64,000 nt of DNA from Sphingomonas sabuli (GCF_014352855.1 NZ_CP060697.1:496001-560000); one strand, 5' to 3'. Counted from the first letter of the stretch, positions 7,850-14,864 are shown. Numbers and translations are program-made. Notes: generated by a model from the letters alone, not told the origin.

Positions 7850-7880
7850 AATGTCCGGAATGGGTCGAAAGCAGACACTA
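7850..7880. repeat. Imperfect palindromic repeat, copy near the integrase
   Basis: TAATGTCCGGAATGGGTCGA followed by AAGCAGACACTA. It carries both arms of the palindrome. A weaker, partly similar stretch (GATGGGCGCAAAGCGGGCAC) lies just before it. It ends 12 bp from the integrase stop and is the last copy seen in the window. Confidence 0.7.
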
Positions 7881-7891
7881 GCCGCGGCGGG

Positions 7892-9034
7892 CTAAGCCAA
7901 CAGCTCAGCTTGAGCTGCAGCGGCAATCTCGGCGTCGCCGGCCGCATCCGCAATCAGGTGCCCATACGTGTCGAGGGTGATCTGCACGGAGCTGTGCCCC
8001 ATCCAGCTAGTGAGCCGCTTCAGATCGACGCCCTGCCGTATCCAGGCGCTGGCAGCGGCATGGCGAAGGGCGTGAAGGCCGTACTTGGCTCTCATCATAG
8101 GATGGCCGTCATCGTCGAGCTTGTCGGTTGGGATGGCGACCCCCGCCCTCACCTGGGTAGGCCAGAAGCGGCGAGAAAGCAGATTAGAGTGATGAAGGAC
8201 GCCGCCATCGCTATTCGGAAATGCAAGGCCGAGCGGCCCCTTTGGACAGCGTAGACGCCACTGTCGCAGCTCCGAGACGATAGCGGGGCCTATCGGAATG
8301 GTGCGATAGCCAGCCCTGGACTTCGGCGGCCCGATGTCGCCCCATTGATCGGCTCGCTGCGACACGGTGATGGTCCCGCCTTTCAGATCCACGTCGATCC
8401 ATAACAGTCCACGCAACTCCGAAGAGCGCAGGCCAGTGACGATCGCCGTGAGCAGCATCGGCCGAAATCCTGCATCTGCGTGCCTCAGAAGTGCTCTAAG
8501 CTCGTCTTGAGTGGGAATGACAATGTGTGCCCGGTCACGTGACGGCCGAACCACCTTCACCCCTTTGGCGACGTTCTGCGCGACCAGCCCGCGACGTTGT
8601 GCCTCCGTTAGGATAGACGACAGCGCCCTCACCGCTTTCCCCGCCATTGCCCGGGAGCGCGTCGCCACAAGTTGATCCCGAAAAGCCTCAACGGCCGGCA
8701 TAGAAAGCCGAGACAGCTTCTGAGCGCCGACGAGCGGCACGATGTGCAGCCGCGCCAGCTCCTTGTACTGCTTGATAGTGGAGCGCTCCCGGCCCTCTGC
8801 CTCAGCCTTGCTAATCCACAGCTTGGCAGCCACTTCCACGGTGACTGACTGTGAATCTGGGGTGTGGATACCCTGCGACACTTGCCAAGCCGCGGAGGTC
8901 AGCCAAGCCTCTGCATCGCGCTTCCGAGCGAACTGCTTTGATCGACGCTTGCCGGCCGCGTCGCGATAATCCACCAGCCATGCCTGGCGCTCTTCGCCGC
9001 GTCGATCGCGCCAACTACGTTTGCGAATGCTCAT
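7892..9034 (-). CDS. Site-specific tyrosine integrase
   Basis: A 380-residue phage/island integrase. An N-terminal Arm/AP2-like region (WRDRRGEERQAWLVDYRD, about 8-25) precedes a SAM-like core-binding domain (about 65-160). The catalytic domain has Arg203 (TGLRSSELRG), Lys237, His320 and Arg323 (LHALRHAAAS), His346 (MGHSS) and Tyr356 (DTYGH). The start at 9034 (MSIRKRSW) lies inside the end of the upstream gene with a 20-nt overlap; a longer in-frame start at 9148 would overlap that gene far more and has no integrase similarity. It is the best candidate for the recombinase that placed the island in tRNA-Met, although it is in the island's middle. Confidence 0.92.
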   Translation of the reverse strand: MSIRKRSWRDRRGEERQAWLVDYRDAAGKRRSKQFARKRDAEAWLTSAAWQVSQGIHTPDSQSVTVEVAAKLWISKAEAEGRERSTIKQYKELARLHIVPLVGAQKLSRLSMPAVEAFRDQLVATRSRAMAGKAVRALSSILTEAQRRGLVAQNVAKGVKVVRPSRDRAHIVIPTQDELRALLRHADAGFRPMLLTAIVTGLRSSELRGLLWIDVDLKGGTITVSQRADQWGDIGPPKSRAGYRTIPIGPAIVSELRQWRLRCPKGPLGLAFPNSDGGVLHHSNLLSRRFWPTQVRAGVAIPTDKLDDDGHPMMRAKYGLHALRHAAASAWIRQGVDLKRLTSWMGHSSVQITLDTYGHLIADAAGDAEIAAAAQAELLA

Positions 9035-9698
9035 GAAACTCAAGCTCCAGCTTGATGTGAAGGTCGTCCACCCATTTTTGGAGGTCTTCCTCGACCTCGC
9101 TGAGATCAACAGGCCCCAAGCTCCGAGCAACCTCCACGAAGTCTGCAATCAGAATGGAGATATTCAGCACGGCGGCTTGCCGAAGATTCGAGCTTCGGAG
9201 GAAGGAAGCGATCAGCTCTGGCTCGCTCGTTAGGAACGACGCCTCACCTAATCGCTCTCGCTCGTCATCGTGCGCCCATTTCAAATAGCGCATCGACGAG
9301 GGCGAAATAACGAGGAGTGCATCCCCCTCTCCGCCGAAATAGCTCTTCACGTCCTTGCCATCGATTTTGGCGTCGCTGATTTGCACTGCGCCCAGCGTCC
9401 CTCTGTAGGCACGAAGTGCAGCGAGGAATGACACCGGAAAGATTGTTAAATGCGACCTGAGAAGGGCGACGGCTCGGTCTGGGGTCACTCCGACGTCGAG
9501 CAGCTCAAAGGCAATGACAAGAGATAGCGTGCGCCTCGTATCATAGCGGACGCGGGTGCCCTTGCCCACGTTGCTGCCTTCAGGCCAACCAAGCCGCTGG
9601 AAGTGCTTGATGCGTCCGAGCAACGCCACGCGACGATCCGGATGAACCCCGTGGAGGCGCCCAATCAGCTCCTCAATCTGCTTGTACGTATAGTCCAT
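9015..9698 (-). CDS. MerR-like putative regulator upstream of the integrase
   Basis: A 227-residue protein starting at ATG 9698 behind GGGGAGA. Residues 1-75 resemble a winged-helix or MerR-like DNA-binding region: a helix (IEELIGRLHGV), a second helix (ALLGRIKHFQRLGW), a basic wing with GKGTRVRYD, and a helix (SLVIAFELLDVGVTPDRAVALL). The rest is unrecognised mixed alpha/beta, ending in an acidic Leu-rich helix. It overlaps the integrase start by 20 nt and is divergent from the excisionase-like gene. I infer a control protein for integration or excision. The product name is tentative; the reading frame itself is well supported. Confidence 0.65.
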   Translation of the reverse strand: MDYTYKQIEELIGRLHGVHPDRRVALLGRIKHFQRLGWPEGSNVGKGTRVRYDTRRTLSLVIAFELLDVGVTPDRAVALLRSHLTIFPVSFLAALRAYRGTLGAVQISDAKIDGKDVKSYFGGEGDALLVISPSSMRYLKWAHDDERERLGEASFLTSEPELIASFLRSSNLRQAAVLNISILIADFVEVARSLGPVDLSEVEEDLQKWVDDLHIKLELEFHEHSQT

Positions 9699-9758
9699 CC
9701 GTCTCCCCGGTAGAACAACCCTATTCTTTTCCCTTGCCCGGAACAAGCGGGACTGGTA

Positions 9759-9778
9759 GAATAAGCATGTTCTTATTC
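9759..9778. promoter_or_regulatory. Inverted repeat in the divergent control region
   Basis: GAATAAG (9759-9765) and CTTATTC (9772-9778) are separated by 6 nt and lie between the divergent regulator and excisionase-like genes. Similar half-sites (GAACAA) occur at about 9713 and 9741. It is a plausible operator for the flanking regulator. Confidence 0.45.
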
Positions 9779-9792
9779 GGAAAGGGATGGAA

Positions 9793-9969
9793 ATGGTTTT
9801 GTCAGACGACCTGTTGCCAGGAGCAAGCGCCGCGGCAGCCCACATCGGAGTGAAGCCCAGGGCGGTTTACCACATGGTGGAAGGCGGTCAGCTCCCCGCG
9901 ATCCGAATGGGGCGGAAGCTCTATTTCCGCAAATCCGAGCTTGAGCGAGCCTTCAGCGCCGCGGCGTGA
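9793..9969 (+). CDS. Excisionase-like helix-turn-helix protein
   Basis: A 58-residue AlpA/Xis-type protein: AAAAHIGVKPRAVYHMVEGG (helix-turn-helix), then QLPAIRMGRKLYFRKSELER (wing and closing helix). These proteins bind att or promoter DNA to bend it for excision, or activate integrase genes. ATG at 9793 has an AAGGG site 6 nt upstream; the ATG at 9787 is too close to the same site. It is divergent from the regulator/integrase pair and opens a rightward operon of small genes. Confidence 0.85.
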   Translation: MVLSDDLLPGASAAAAHIGVKPRAVYHMVEGGQLPAIRMGRKLYFRKSELERAFSAAA

Positions 9970-10025
9970 GCTCTCGCCGCCCCCGGCCTCTGCGGCGCGC
10001 GGCCCCCATGACAGGAGAAACCGCT

Positions 10026-10595
10026 ATGGAAAGCATGATCCTTGAGCGCCCCGCCGGCCAAGCAGAGCAAGCGTGGGCTGGCGCGATGGCAGAGCTCAAC
10101 CGGCTGGAGACCGAATGTGACGAGAAGCATCGACTTTACGATGCCGCATTCAAGCGCTTCTGCGAGCTAAGACCTGACCGCGCATCAATCCCTACCGGCG
10201 AGCTACCGATCTACTGCGAACGCGACCTGCTTGAACGTGACTTGAGCGATGTGATCGACACGCTCGTCGCCAATCACGGTCGTACATGGTGGGGCGATCT
10301 TGAATCCGCGAAGGCTACGAAGCAGGCAGCTATCGACGCGGTGCACGCTTATCGCCAACAGCACGAACAGGCCCGTTCCATAACGAACGTTGACGCGATC
10401 GAGGAGGCGGCCTCAAGGGCCGCAGACGCCCTGTCGGACGCTGAGATGGCTCTGGTCCAAATGCGAGCTCCTACCCCAGCCGCGTTGCGTTGGAAGCTTC
10501 GCCGGCTTTTCGGGCCGGGCGACAGTATCTGGGCTGAGGAGTACACGAGGCAGACCTACGAGGACATTGATCGCTTTCTCGGCGGGGACGACTGA
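10026..10595 (+). CDS. Hypothetical coiled-coil island protein
   Basis: A 189-residue, mostly helical protein rich in Ala, Glu and Arg, beginning at ATG 10026 with AGGAGA 8 nt upstream. Visible parts are an N-terminal helix (AMAELNRLETECDEKHRLYD, about 20-39), a middle Ala/Glu-rich coiled coil (about 95-145), and a basic/aromatic C-terminus (RWKLRRLFGPGDSIWAEEYT). No signal peptide or membrane segment. I recognise no family function. It is second in the rightward operon, and its stop is 1 nt from the next start. Confidence 0.7.
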   Translation: MESMILERPAGQAEQAWAGAMAELNRLETECDEKHRLYDAAFKRFCELRPDRASIPTGELPIYCERDLLERDLSDVIDTLVANHGRTWWGDLESAKATKQAAIDAVHAYRQQHEQARSITNVDAIEEAASRAADALSDAEMALVQMRAPTPAALRWKLRRLFGPGDSIWAEEYTRQTYEDIDRFLGGDD

Positions 10596-10596
10596 G

Positions 10597-10827
10597 ATGG
10601 GTGAGGTAGTGAGCCTGCGACTCCAGCCGATCGTGCGGGTCCAGCACATTGACGATATGTGGGGCGTCACCGTCCGCCCCTGCCCCGCTCATATGCGGCC
10701 ACTCAGTAGGTTTGCCTCAGAACGAGAGGCGGCAGCCTATGCGACTTCGCTCAAGGTTCATCACGGCTGGCGCATTCGACCGGAACAGTACGATCTGTCG
10801 CTCCGCGACGCTCCCGGGGCTGCTTGA
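10597..10827 (+). CDS. Small hypothetical protein (DUF2188-like pattern)
   Basis: A 76-residue product with a strand (VRVQHIDDMWGVTVRPC) followed by FASEREAAAYATSLKVHHGW. This resembles the strand, then Ala-rich helix, then strand layout of very small DUF2188-type proteins, but the match is weak. It begins 1 nt after the previous stop, and its TGA overlaps the TTG start of the next gene, so it is embedded in a translationally coupled operon. Confidence 0.6.
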   Translation: MGEVVSLRLQPIVRVQHIDDMWGVTVRPCPAHMRPLSRFASEREAAAYATSLKVHHGWRIRPEQYDLSLRDAPGAA

Positions 10828-11690
10828 GCTTGGGCCGGTCTCGCACAGACGCCAAGGGGCGTAGCCCCGACCGACTGGGCCGTGACAACGCTGTGATGAT
10901 CCAACGCCGAGCGTTATTTCAGTCGCCACGCGAAAGCTGCTTGTCCCCAGCCGCCAGACTTCTCAAGCTGGAGCTTCTGTCGATCTACAACGGTAGGAAC
11001 AACGGCGAACTGTTCTTGTCGGTGCGCGACGCCACTCACCGTTTAGGTTTCAGTGACTTTCGCGTCGCAGCGGCCGCCTTCGAAGAGCTCCAGGCGACCG
11101 GGTGGATCACTTGCACCACCCGCGGCTGCTTCGTTCGGGCAGGTGAGCAATCGAGGGCGGCCGCTTGGAGGCTCAACTGGATCGGCGAGAAAGGCCGCCT
11201 GCTCAATGAGGATGAGCTCCCGCCGACTGACCTTTCCAAGCTGTCAGCCAAGTCTCGCAAGCGCTTGGAGCGCCGCCAAAAGGTCCTGAAACGCTACCAT
11301 CGCGACCGTCAGGCGGGAAAATACTCGGTAGAGGATTCCGCAACGCTACTGGCCCGACGCGTAGAGGAAACCACAACACTGCCCGACCCCGACGTAGAGG
11401 AAACCACAACGCTCGGCTCCGAAAATGGCTGTTTTGCGTCACCTGCCAGTGGTGAGGAATCCTCTACACACATATTACACCACATCCGTAGCGATGCGCC
11501 GGTGGAGCTAGTCCGAACGCAGCTGACCGAATGGTGGCGCGTCTCCACGTCGAAGGAGCGGATAAAGCTAGCCAAGCAACACGCCCTCGACATCAACGAG
11601 ATGCTTGATTTCATGGCCGGGGCCGACCTGCCCTTCCCTAAGCTATGCGCGATCCGATCGAGCCTAAGACTGAGCAGGGCAGCAGCATGA
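10824..11690 (+). CDS. Replication-initiator-like winged-helix protein
   Basis: A 288-residue protein whose N-terminal half follows a pattern I know from plasmid/phage-type replication or helix-turn-helix proteins of alphaproteobacteria. It has GRS-D-KGRS at the start, then SPAARLLKLELLSIYNGRNN (about 47-66), LSVRDATHRLGF, and FEELQATGWI (winged helix, about 60-100). A basic region (SAKSRKRLERRQKVLKRYHR) follows at about 140-159. The C-terminal third contains two near-identical VEETTTL segments. The start is TTG, overlapping the previous stop by 4 nt; an internal ATG at 10896 would cut conserved N-terminal residues. It may let the excised element replicate, but that is inference. Confidence 0.68.
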   Translation: MSLGRSRTDAKGRSPDRLGRDNAVMIQRRALFQSPRESCLSPAARLLKLELLSIYNGRNNGELFLSVRDATHRLGFSDFRVAAAAFEELQATGWITCTTRGCFVRAGEQSRAAAWRLNWIGEKGRLLNEDELPPTDLSKLSAKSRKRLERRQKVLKRYHRDRQAGKYSVEDSATLLARRVEETTTLPDPDVEETTTLGSENGCFASPASGEESSTHILHHIRSDAPVELVRTQLTEWWRVSTSKERIKLAKQHALDINEMLDFMAGADLPFPKLCAIRSSLRLSRAAA

Positions 11691-12400
11691 CGCGCAGTAA
11701 AATAGTGGCGGGGAGTGCGAAAAAGGGCGTCGAGACTGTCCCGACAGTTTTAGCCGAGGGTCAGTCGCGTGAGGAGCTGCTGGCCACATTGGTTCTGAGC
11801 ACCGTGGAACGAAATGCAGTCGTCTCGCGCGCCTTCGCAAATCAGGTTTGCTCGACCGGCAAGGAACCGCCGGACTTCGGAGAAACTACAAAGATCATCG
11901 CTGGAATGTGCGGGAAGGTACGGCAGGGAAATCTCGATTGCCTTACCGATATGCTGACGGCCCAGGCGCTGACGCTGGACACGATCTTCACAGACTACAC
12001 GCGGCGCGCGTTGGTCAACGCTGGCCAATATCCCGAAGCGGTCGAACGATACACAAACCTGGCCGCGAAGGCTCAATCACAATGCCGAGCCACGGTCGAA
12101 ACGCTGGCCCGAGTGAAGCGCGGTGGGAAGCAGACCGTCAAAGTTGTCCACGTGCACGAAGGGGGGCAGGCAGTTGTCGCAGATACAGTCAACAATGGGG
12201 GGCAGCGGGGGCCGAACCCCAAAATCAACGAACAACCCCATGAACCTGTCGCCGCGCTGCCTAGCCCGGACCCGTCGCGGGACGGCGTGCCTGTGCCCGG
12301 CGATGCGAGGAAAGAAGCGCTGCCGGCTGCACGGGGGCAAGTCGCCGGGAGCGCCAAAAGGAAACCACAACGCCTGGAAACACGGGGCAAGGTCGGCTGA
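11687..12400 (+). CDS. Hypothetical island protein overlapping the HGG-motif gene
   Basis: A 237-residue protein starting at the ATGA overlap with the previous gene. Its central part (about 25-165) is helical and well formed (GQSREELLATLVLSTVERNA, LTLDTIFTDYTRRALVNAGQ). Then comes a His/Gly-rich strand (KVVHVHEGGQAVVADTVNNG) that recurs in comparable alphaproteobacterial island proteins. From about 12195 onward the frame is shared with the next gene in another phase, and its last ~65 residues (Pro/Ala/Arg-rich) look like a by-product of that gene's coding. No enzymatic motif seen. Function unknown. Confidence 0.65.
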   Translation: MTRSKIVAGSAKKGVETVPTVLAEGQSREELLATLVLSTVERNAVVSRAFANQVCSTGKEPPDFGETTKIIAGMCGKVRQGNLDCLTDMLTAQALTLDTIFTDYTRRALVNAGQYPEAVERYTNLAAKAQSQCRATVETLARVKRGGKQTVKVVHVHEGGQAVVADTVNNGGQRGPNPKINEQPHEPVAALPSPDPSRDGVPVPGDARKEALPAARGQVAGSAKRKPQRLETRGKVG

Positions 12401-12485
12401 GACGATGCGATCGAGCGCGTTAGTCCGTGCCCTGGGCCGTATGGTGCGAGACATACAGGACGACCGATATAGCGAGGCCGACTGA
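12195..12485 (+). CDS. HGGxSxG-motif small basic protein
   Basis: A 96-residue (from ATG 12195) or 81-residue (from ATG 12240) protein. A Cys/His cluster precedes the diagnostic motif: RCLARTRRGTACLCPAMRG, then RCRLHGGKSPGAPKGNHNAW and KHG. This is the HGGxSTG-type domain found in phage and island genes; the cysteines and histidine could hold a zinc. It lies largely inside the 3' part of the preceding gene in another reading frame (about 205 nt overlap). The strict conservation of the motif makes this frame the constrained one in the overlap. Function unknown; nucleic-acid binding is likely from its basicity. Confidence 0.75.
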   Translation: MGGSGGRTPKSTNNPMNLSPRCLARTRRGTACLCPAMRGKKRCRLHGGKSPGAPKGNHNAWKHGARSAETMRSSALVRALGRMVRDIQDDRYSEAD

Positions 12486-12490
12486 CGCTG

Positions 12491-13306
12491 ATGGCGCGCT
12501 TCGCCTCCGCTCAGCAGGTCGCCAGCAGATTCGTAGAGGAAGTGGCGGAGCGGCGCGCTGAGCCGATGAGCGTGCGGCTGAGGCTTTATCGCAGCGTTTC
12601 GGTCCCGGAGCTGGAGGACATCCTCTGCACGGGCGCAATCGTAGGCGGCCAAAACCGATTCAATACGTGGGACACCCGCCCCTTTGTTTTCTTTGCGGAC
12701 GAGCTCACGGATCATCTTATTGCCCAAGGTGAAGCCTCCTATCGGCAGGCCTATTTCGCATCGATGCGCCACGAACTTTATGACCAGATCGACCGCCTGG
12801 CGTCCCGGATTGAGCGGCTGGCAGACCTCGCGCTTGCCGAGCTTGATTATGCTGGCGCTCGGTACGATCCAGAAGCGGCGGAGCTCTTCCGGCATGGCAT
12901 AGGTTCAGGCCACTTCAGGCGCGCCGCGCGAAGAGCTCGCAGTTCCGTTGCTATCGCAGCTTCTAAGGAAGTCGCACGCCTGAACGTCCACAATGAGCAG
13001 TTATGGGCGGATCATTCGCGCCTGGTCGAGACCCTTGTTCCCCGCATTGAGCAGTTGAAGGCGGGATGGCGGTTCACGTCCGCGGTGCTGGTCACAAAGC
13101 CCGTCGGCGGCGGCATTCGTTATCCCGGTGAGCTCGGCATCTGCGGCCTTCCGGGGCACTCGCGGGAGTACGCCTTCCAGCCGGGTCAGATAGGCGCAGC
13201 GGACATTGAGCGCATCATTCTGTTCAAAAATCACCGCGAAATAGCGTCGATCGAGGACCCCACATGCGCTTTAGGGCTTAGTCGCGCGTTTCCTTGCAGA
13301 CGTTGA
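12491..13306 (+). CDS. Unknown 271-residue island protein, possibly ADP-ribosyltransferase-like
   Basis: No family is recognised with confidence. Residues 27-80 contain a strand with an aromatic-Arg pair (RLRLYRSVSVPELEDILCTG), then GGQNRFNTWDTRPFVFFADE, a layout seen at the start of some ADP-ribosyltransferase-like toxin domains (Arg on strand 1, aromatic/Ser-type strand 2). The middle (about 95-185) is a long charged helical region. The end has VLVTKPVGGGIRYPGELGIC and a strand ADIERIILFKN. It starts 5 nt after the previous stop and ends the rightward operon. The toxin idea is only a hypothesis; no partner immunity gene is clear. The last ~10 residues overlap the 3' end of the opposite-strand lipoprotein gene. 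Confidence 0.6.
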   Translation: MARFASAQQVASRFVEEVAERRAEPMSVRLRLYRSVSVPELEDILCTGAIVGGQNRFNTWDTRPFVFFADELTDHLIAQGEASYRQAYFASMRHELYDQIDRLASRIERLADLALAELDYAGARYDPEAAELFRHGIGSGHFRRAARRARSSVAIAASKEVARLNVHNEQLWADHSRLVETLVPRIEQLKAGWRFTSAVLVTKPVGGGIRYPGELGICGLPGHSREYAFQPGQIGAADIERIILFKNHREIASIEDPTCALGLSRAFPCRR

Positions 13307-13553
13307 TCTGCATCCCCGGGTCATAGCGGCACATGTATCCGCACTCGAATGTGCCGCCCCCTTCAGGGCTTCGCAGCTTTAGCGCGTAGTCCGCGGCGGC
13401 CTTGCAATGCTCAAAGCTAGTGAAGCCTCTGAGCTCCTCGTGCACCGTCAAGTCGCCGGCATTCGGATAGATGAACAGGTCCCATTGTCGCGGCCGGTCA
13501 TCGCAGGCGGCCAACAGCAGCAGCATCGCAAGGGCGAAGCGCTGTCGGTGCAA
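13278..13553 (-). CDS. Small lipoprotein, hypothetical
   Basis: A 91-residue protein with a lipoprotein signal: basic start (MHRQRF), hydrophobic core, then LLLLAACDD with the lipidated Cys at about residue 17. The mature part has four cysteines (including ECGYMC), which could form disulfides in the periplasm. It overlaps the end of the convergent 12491-13306 gene by 29 nt and lies 8 bp after the next gene on the same strand, so the two minus-strand genes probably form an operon. Function unknown. Confidence 0.7.
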   Translation of the reverse strand: MHRQRFALAMLLLLAACDDRPRQWDLFIYPNAGDLTVHEELRGFTSFEHCKAAADYALKLRSPEGGGTFECGYMCRYDPGMQINVCKETRD

Positions 13554-13561
13554 CAGCGCGG

Positions 13562-13990
13562 TCAGTTTGGAACCCGATCACGACGAAGTGGGCAGAGTAG
13601 GTCGCGAACGGTCGCGCTGTAGCTCCCGGGTACGATTGGTTCGCCCGGTCGAGCATCGTTGGTCTCAGTTGACCGCACTTCGCCATTTGGTCCGTAACTT
13701 GTCGCTGAGATGGTGGCTTGAGTATCGGCCTCACAATCGATGCGCCATCGCGCGACTGCATCACGGAATGGAACGTTTGAGCGAGCGGAGGGCACAAATT
13801 TGATCCAGGCGTGCACCGTGACGGGCTCGACCGTAACGGAGTTGATGTCGAGGTAGACACTGACGCCCGCTTCGGACGTGCTCACCAGCTCCCAATCGGG
13901 AGCGTCCGCCTGTGAGACGGTGCTGATACCCAGGGCGAGCAGAGCCTGAAGGCCGAGCCTTGCCGACTTTCTCAACCCCGATTTGCCCAC
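13562..13990 (-). CDS. Secreted surface-adhesin E-like protein
   Basis: A 142-residue protein with an N-terminal signal (LGLQALLALGISTVSQADA). The mature domain follows the small adhesin-E-like pattern: WELVSTSEAGVSVYLDINSV, then AWIKFV, then RWRIDCEADTQATISATSYG, ending in a VRDLLC cysteine. The two cysteines probably form the disulfide typical of the family. It is likely periplasmic or surface-located and its role is not established. It is the gene nearest the right island end (about 200 bp from tRNA-Met). Confidence 0.75.
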   Translation of the reverse strand: MGKSGLRKSARLGLQALLALGISTVSQADAPDWELVSTSEAGVSVYLDINSVTVEPVTVHAWIKFVPSARSNVPFRDAVARWRIDCEADTQATISATSYGPNGEVRSTETNDARPGEPIVPGSYSATVRDLLCPLRRDRVPN

Positions 13991-14195
13991 TGCCGCCTCC
14001 CCCGAACCGGTGCTTCACGTTTAACGGAAGAACCGGATGCGCGCCATGGCGCATTTGTGCTGCATGGAGTTCCCGCGAGCGAAAGGGAAACGGCGGAAAT
14101 CCAAGGAAATATAAGGAAACAGATTGCAGCACGGCTGGCCGCTCGATTGGCCGCCAGTATGATAGACAAGAGATTGATTTATTAGGCTTTTCGAG

Positions 14196-14272
14196 TGGTA
14201 GCGGAGGAGGGACTTGAACCCCCGACACGCGGATTATGATTCCGCTGCTCTAACCAGCTGAGCTACTCCGCC
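14196..14272 (-). tRNA. tRNA-Met (CAT), elongator
   Basis: 77 nt including the encoded CCA. The anticodon stem GCGGA/TCCGC encloses the loop ATCATAA, anticodon CAT. D arm GCTCAGCTGGTTAGAGC and T arm GGGGGTTCAAGTCCC are normal. The GGCGGAG acceptor and A-T rich D loop fit the elongator rather than the initiator. Its 3' half (14196-14245) is the right att copy of the island. Confidence 0.95.
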
Positions 14273-14435
14273 CCAGTCGAAGCCGCGGTCGATCGCGCGG
14301 CTATTCGCAAGGCTGCACCCGAAGTGCAGGCGCGGCGGCGATATAAGTGCGGCGCGTAGCCCGGTCAACGAAGTCCGTGATTGGCAGGAACCGCTGCTGT
14401 CCGATCTCGTTAAGCGGATCAAACAAGAGGCGCTT

Positions 14436-14864
14436 ATGGACCCCGCGACACCGCTCGAAACGCTTTGCCGAATCATCCTCAGGGCGCGCGAATATGACGC
14501 GCAAACCCCGTCGGATTACGACGACGACGAAGCCGCCAGCAACGTCGACGACGAGGATGAAGGCGCGCTTTCCGTACTGGACGATACGATCAACGACAGT
14601 GTCGAGGAAGAATTGCGGTCGATCCTCGAGGACCTGGCCGAAGACCAGATCATCGAAGTGATCGCCTTTTCCTGGGTCGGTGCCGGCAATTACGATGCTT
14701 CGGAATGGTCGGATGCGCTGCAGGACGGGCAGGAAATGCTCGAAGATGGCGGCGCCGAAAGCATCATCGACGAGTTGCTGGAATTGCCGATGCTGCCGTC
14801 GATCCTCGAATCCGGCCTTGCCGCGTTCGACCTCAGCTGCGACGGCATCGGCGAACTGACCTAG
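14436..14864 (+). CDS. DUF3775-family acidic protein
   Basis: A 142-residue strongly acidic protein. An N-terminal Asp/Glu-rich stretch (about 25-45) is followed by a domain with VEEELRSILEDLAEDQIIEV, FSWVGAGNYDASEWSDALQD and a final ELLELPMLPSILESGLAAF. This matches the DUF3775 arrangement. Function is unknown. It is the first core gene after the tRNA-Met. Its stop overlaps the 3' end of the convergent 2H-phosphoesterase gene by 4 nt. Confidence 0.8.
   Translation: MDPATPLETLCRIILRAREYDAQTPSDYDDDEAASNVDDEDEGALSVLDDTINDSVEEELRSILEDLAEDQIIEVIAFSWVGAGNYDASEWSDALQDGQEMLEDGGAESIIDELLELPMLPSILESGLAAFDLSCDGIGELT

Larger units (their letters stand above)
358..14245. mobile_element. Genomic island integrated in the 3' half of a tRNA-Met gene
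   Basis: A perfect 50-bp direct repeat (358-407 and 14196-14245) bounds a 13.8 kb segment. The right copy is the 3' half of an intact tRNA-Met gene. The left copy is an isolated tRNA 3' end with no 5' half. This is the usual result of a tyrosine recombinase integrating an element that carries a copy of the tRNA 3' end and so restores the gene. The segment encodes two tyrosine recombinases, an excisionase-like protein, a replication-initiator-like protein and cargo. It may be composite, because the main integrase lies in the middle rather than next to an end. Boundaries are seen directly; mobility is inferred. Confidence 0.85.

Noticed and set aside
780..7880. CRISPR array made of the ~30-bp repeats
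   Set aside because: Copies are hundreds to thousands of bases apart with genes between them, are diverged from each other, and no cas genes exist.
11650..12400. A programmed frameshift joining the 11687 gene and the HGG-motif gene
   Set aside because: No slippery sequence or stem was found at the junction, and the HGG gene has its own ATG starts; simple overlap explains the frames.
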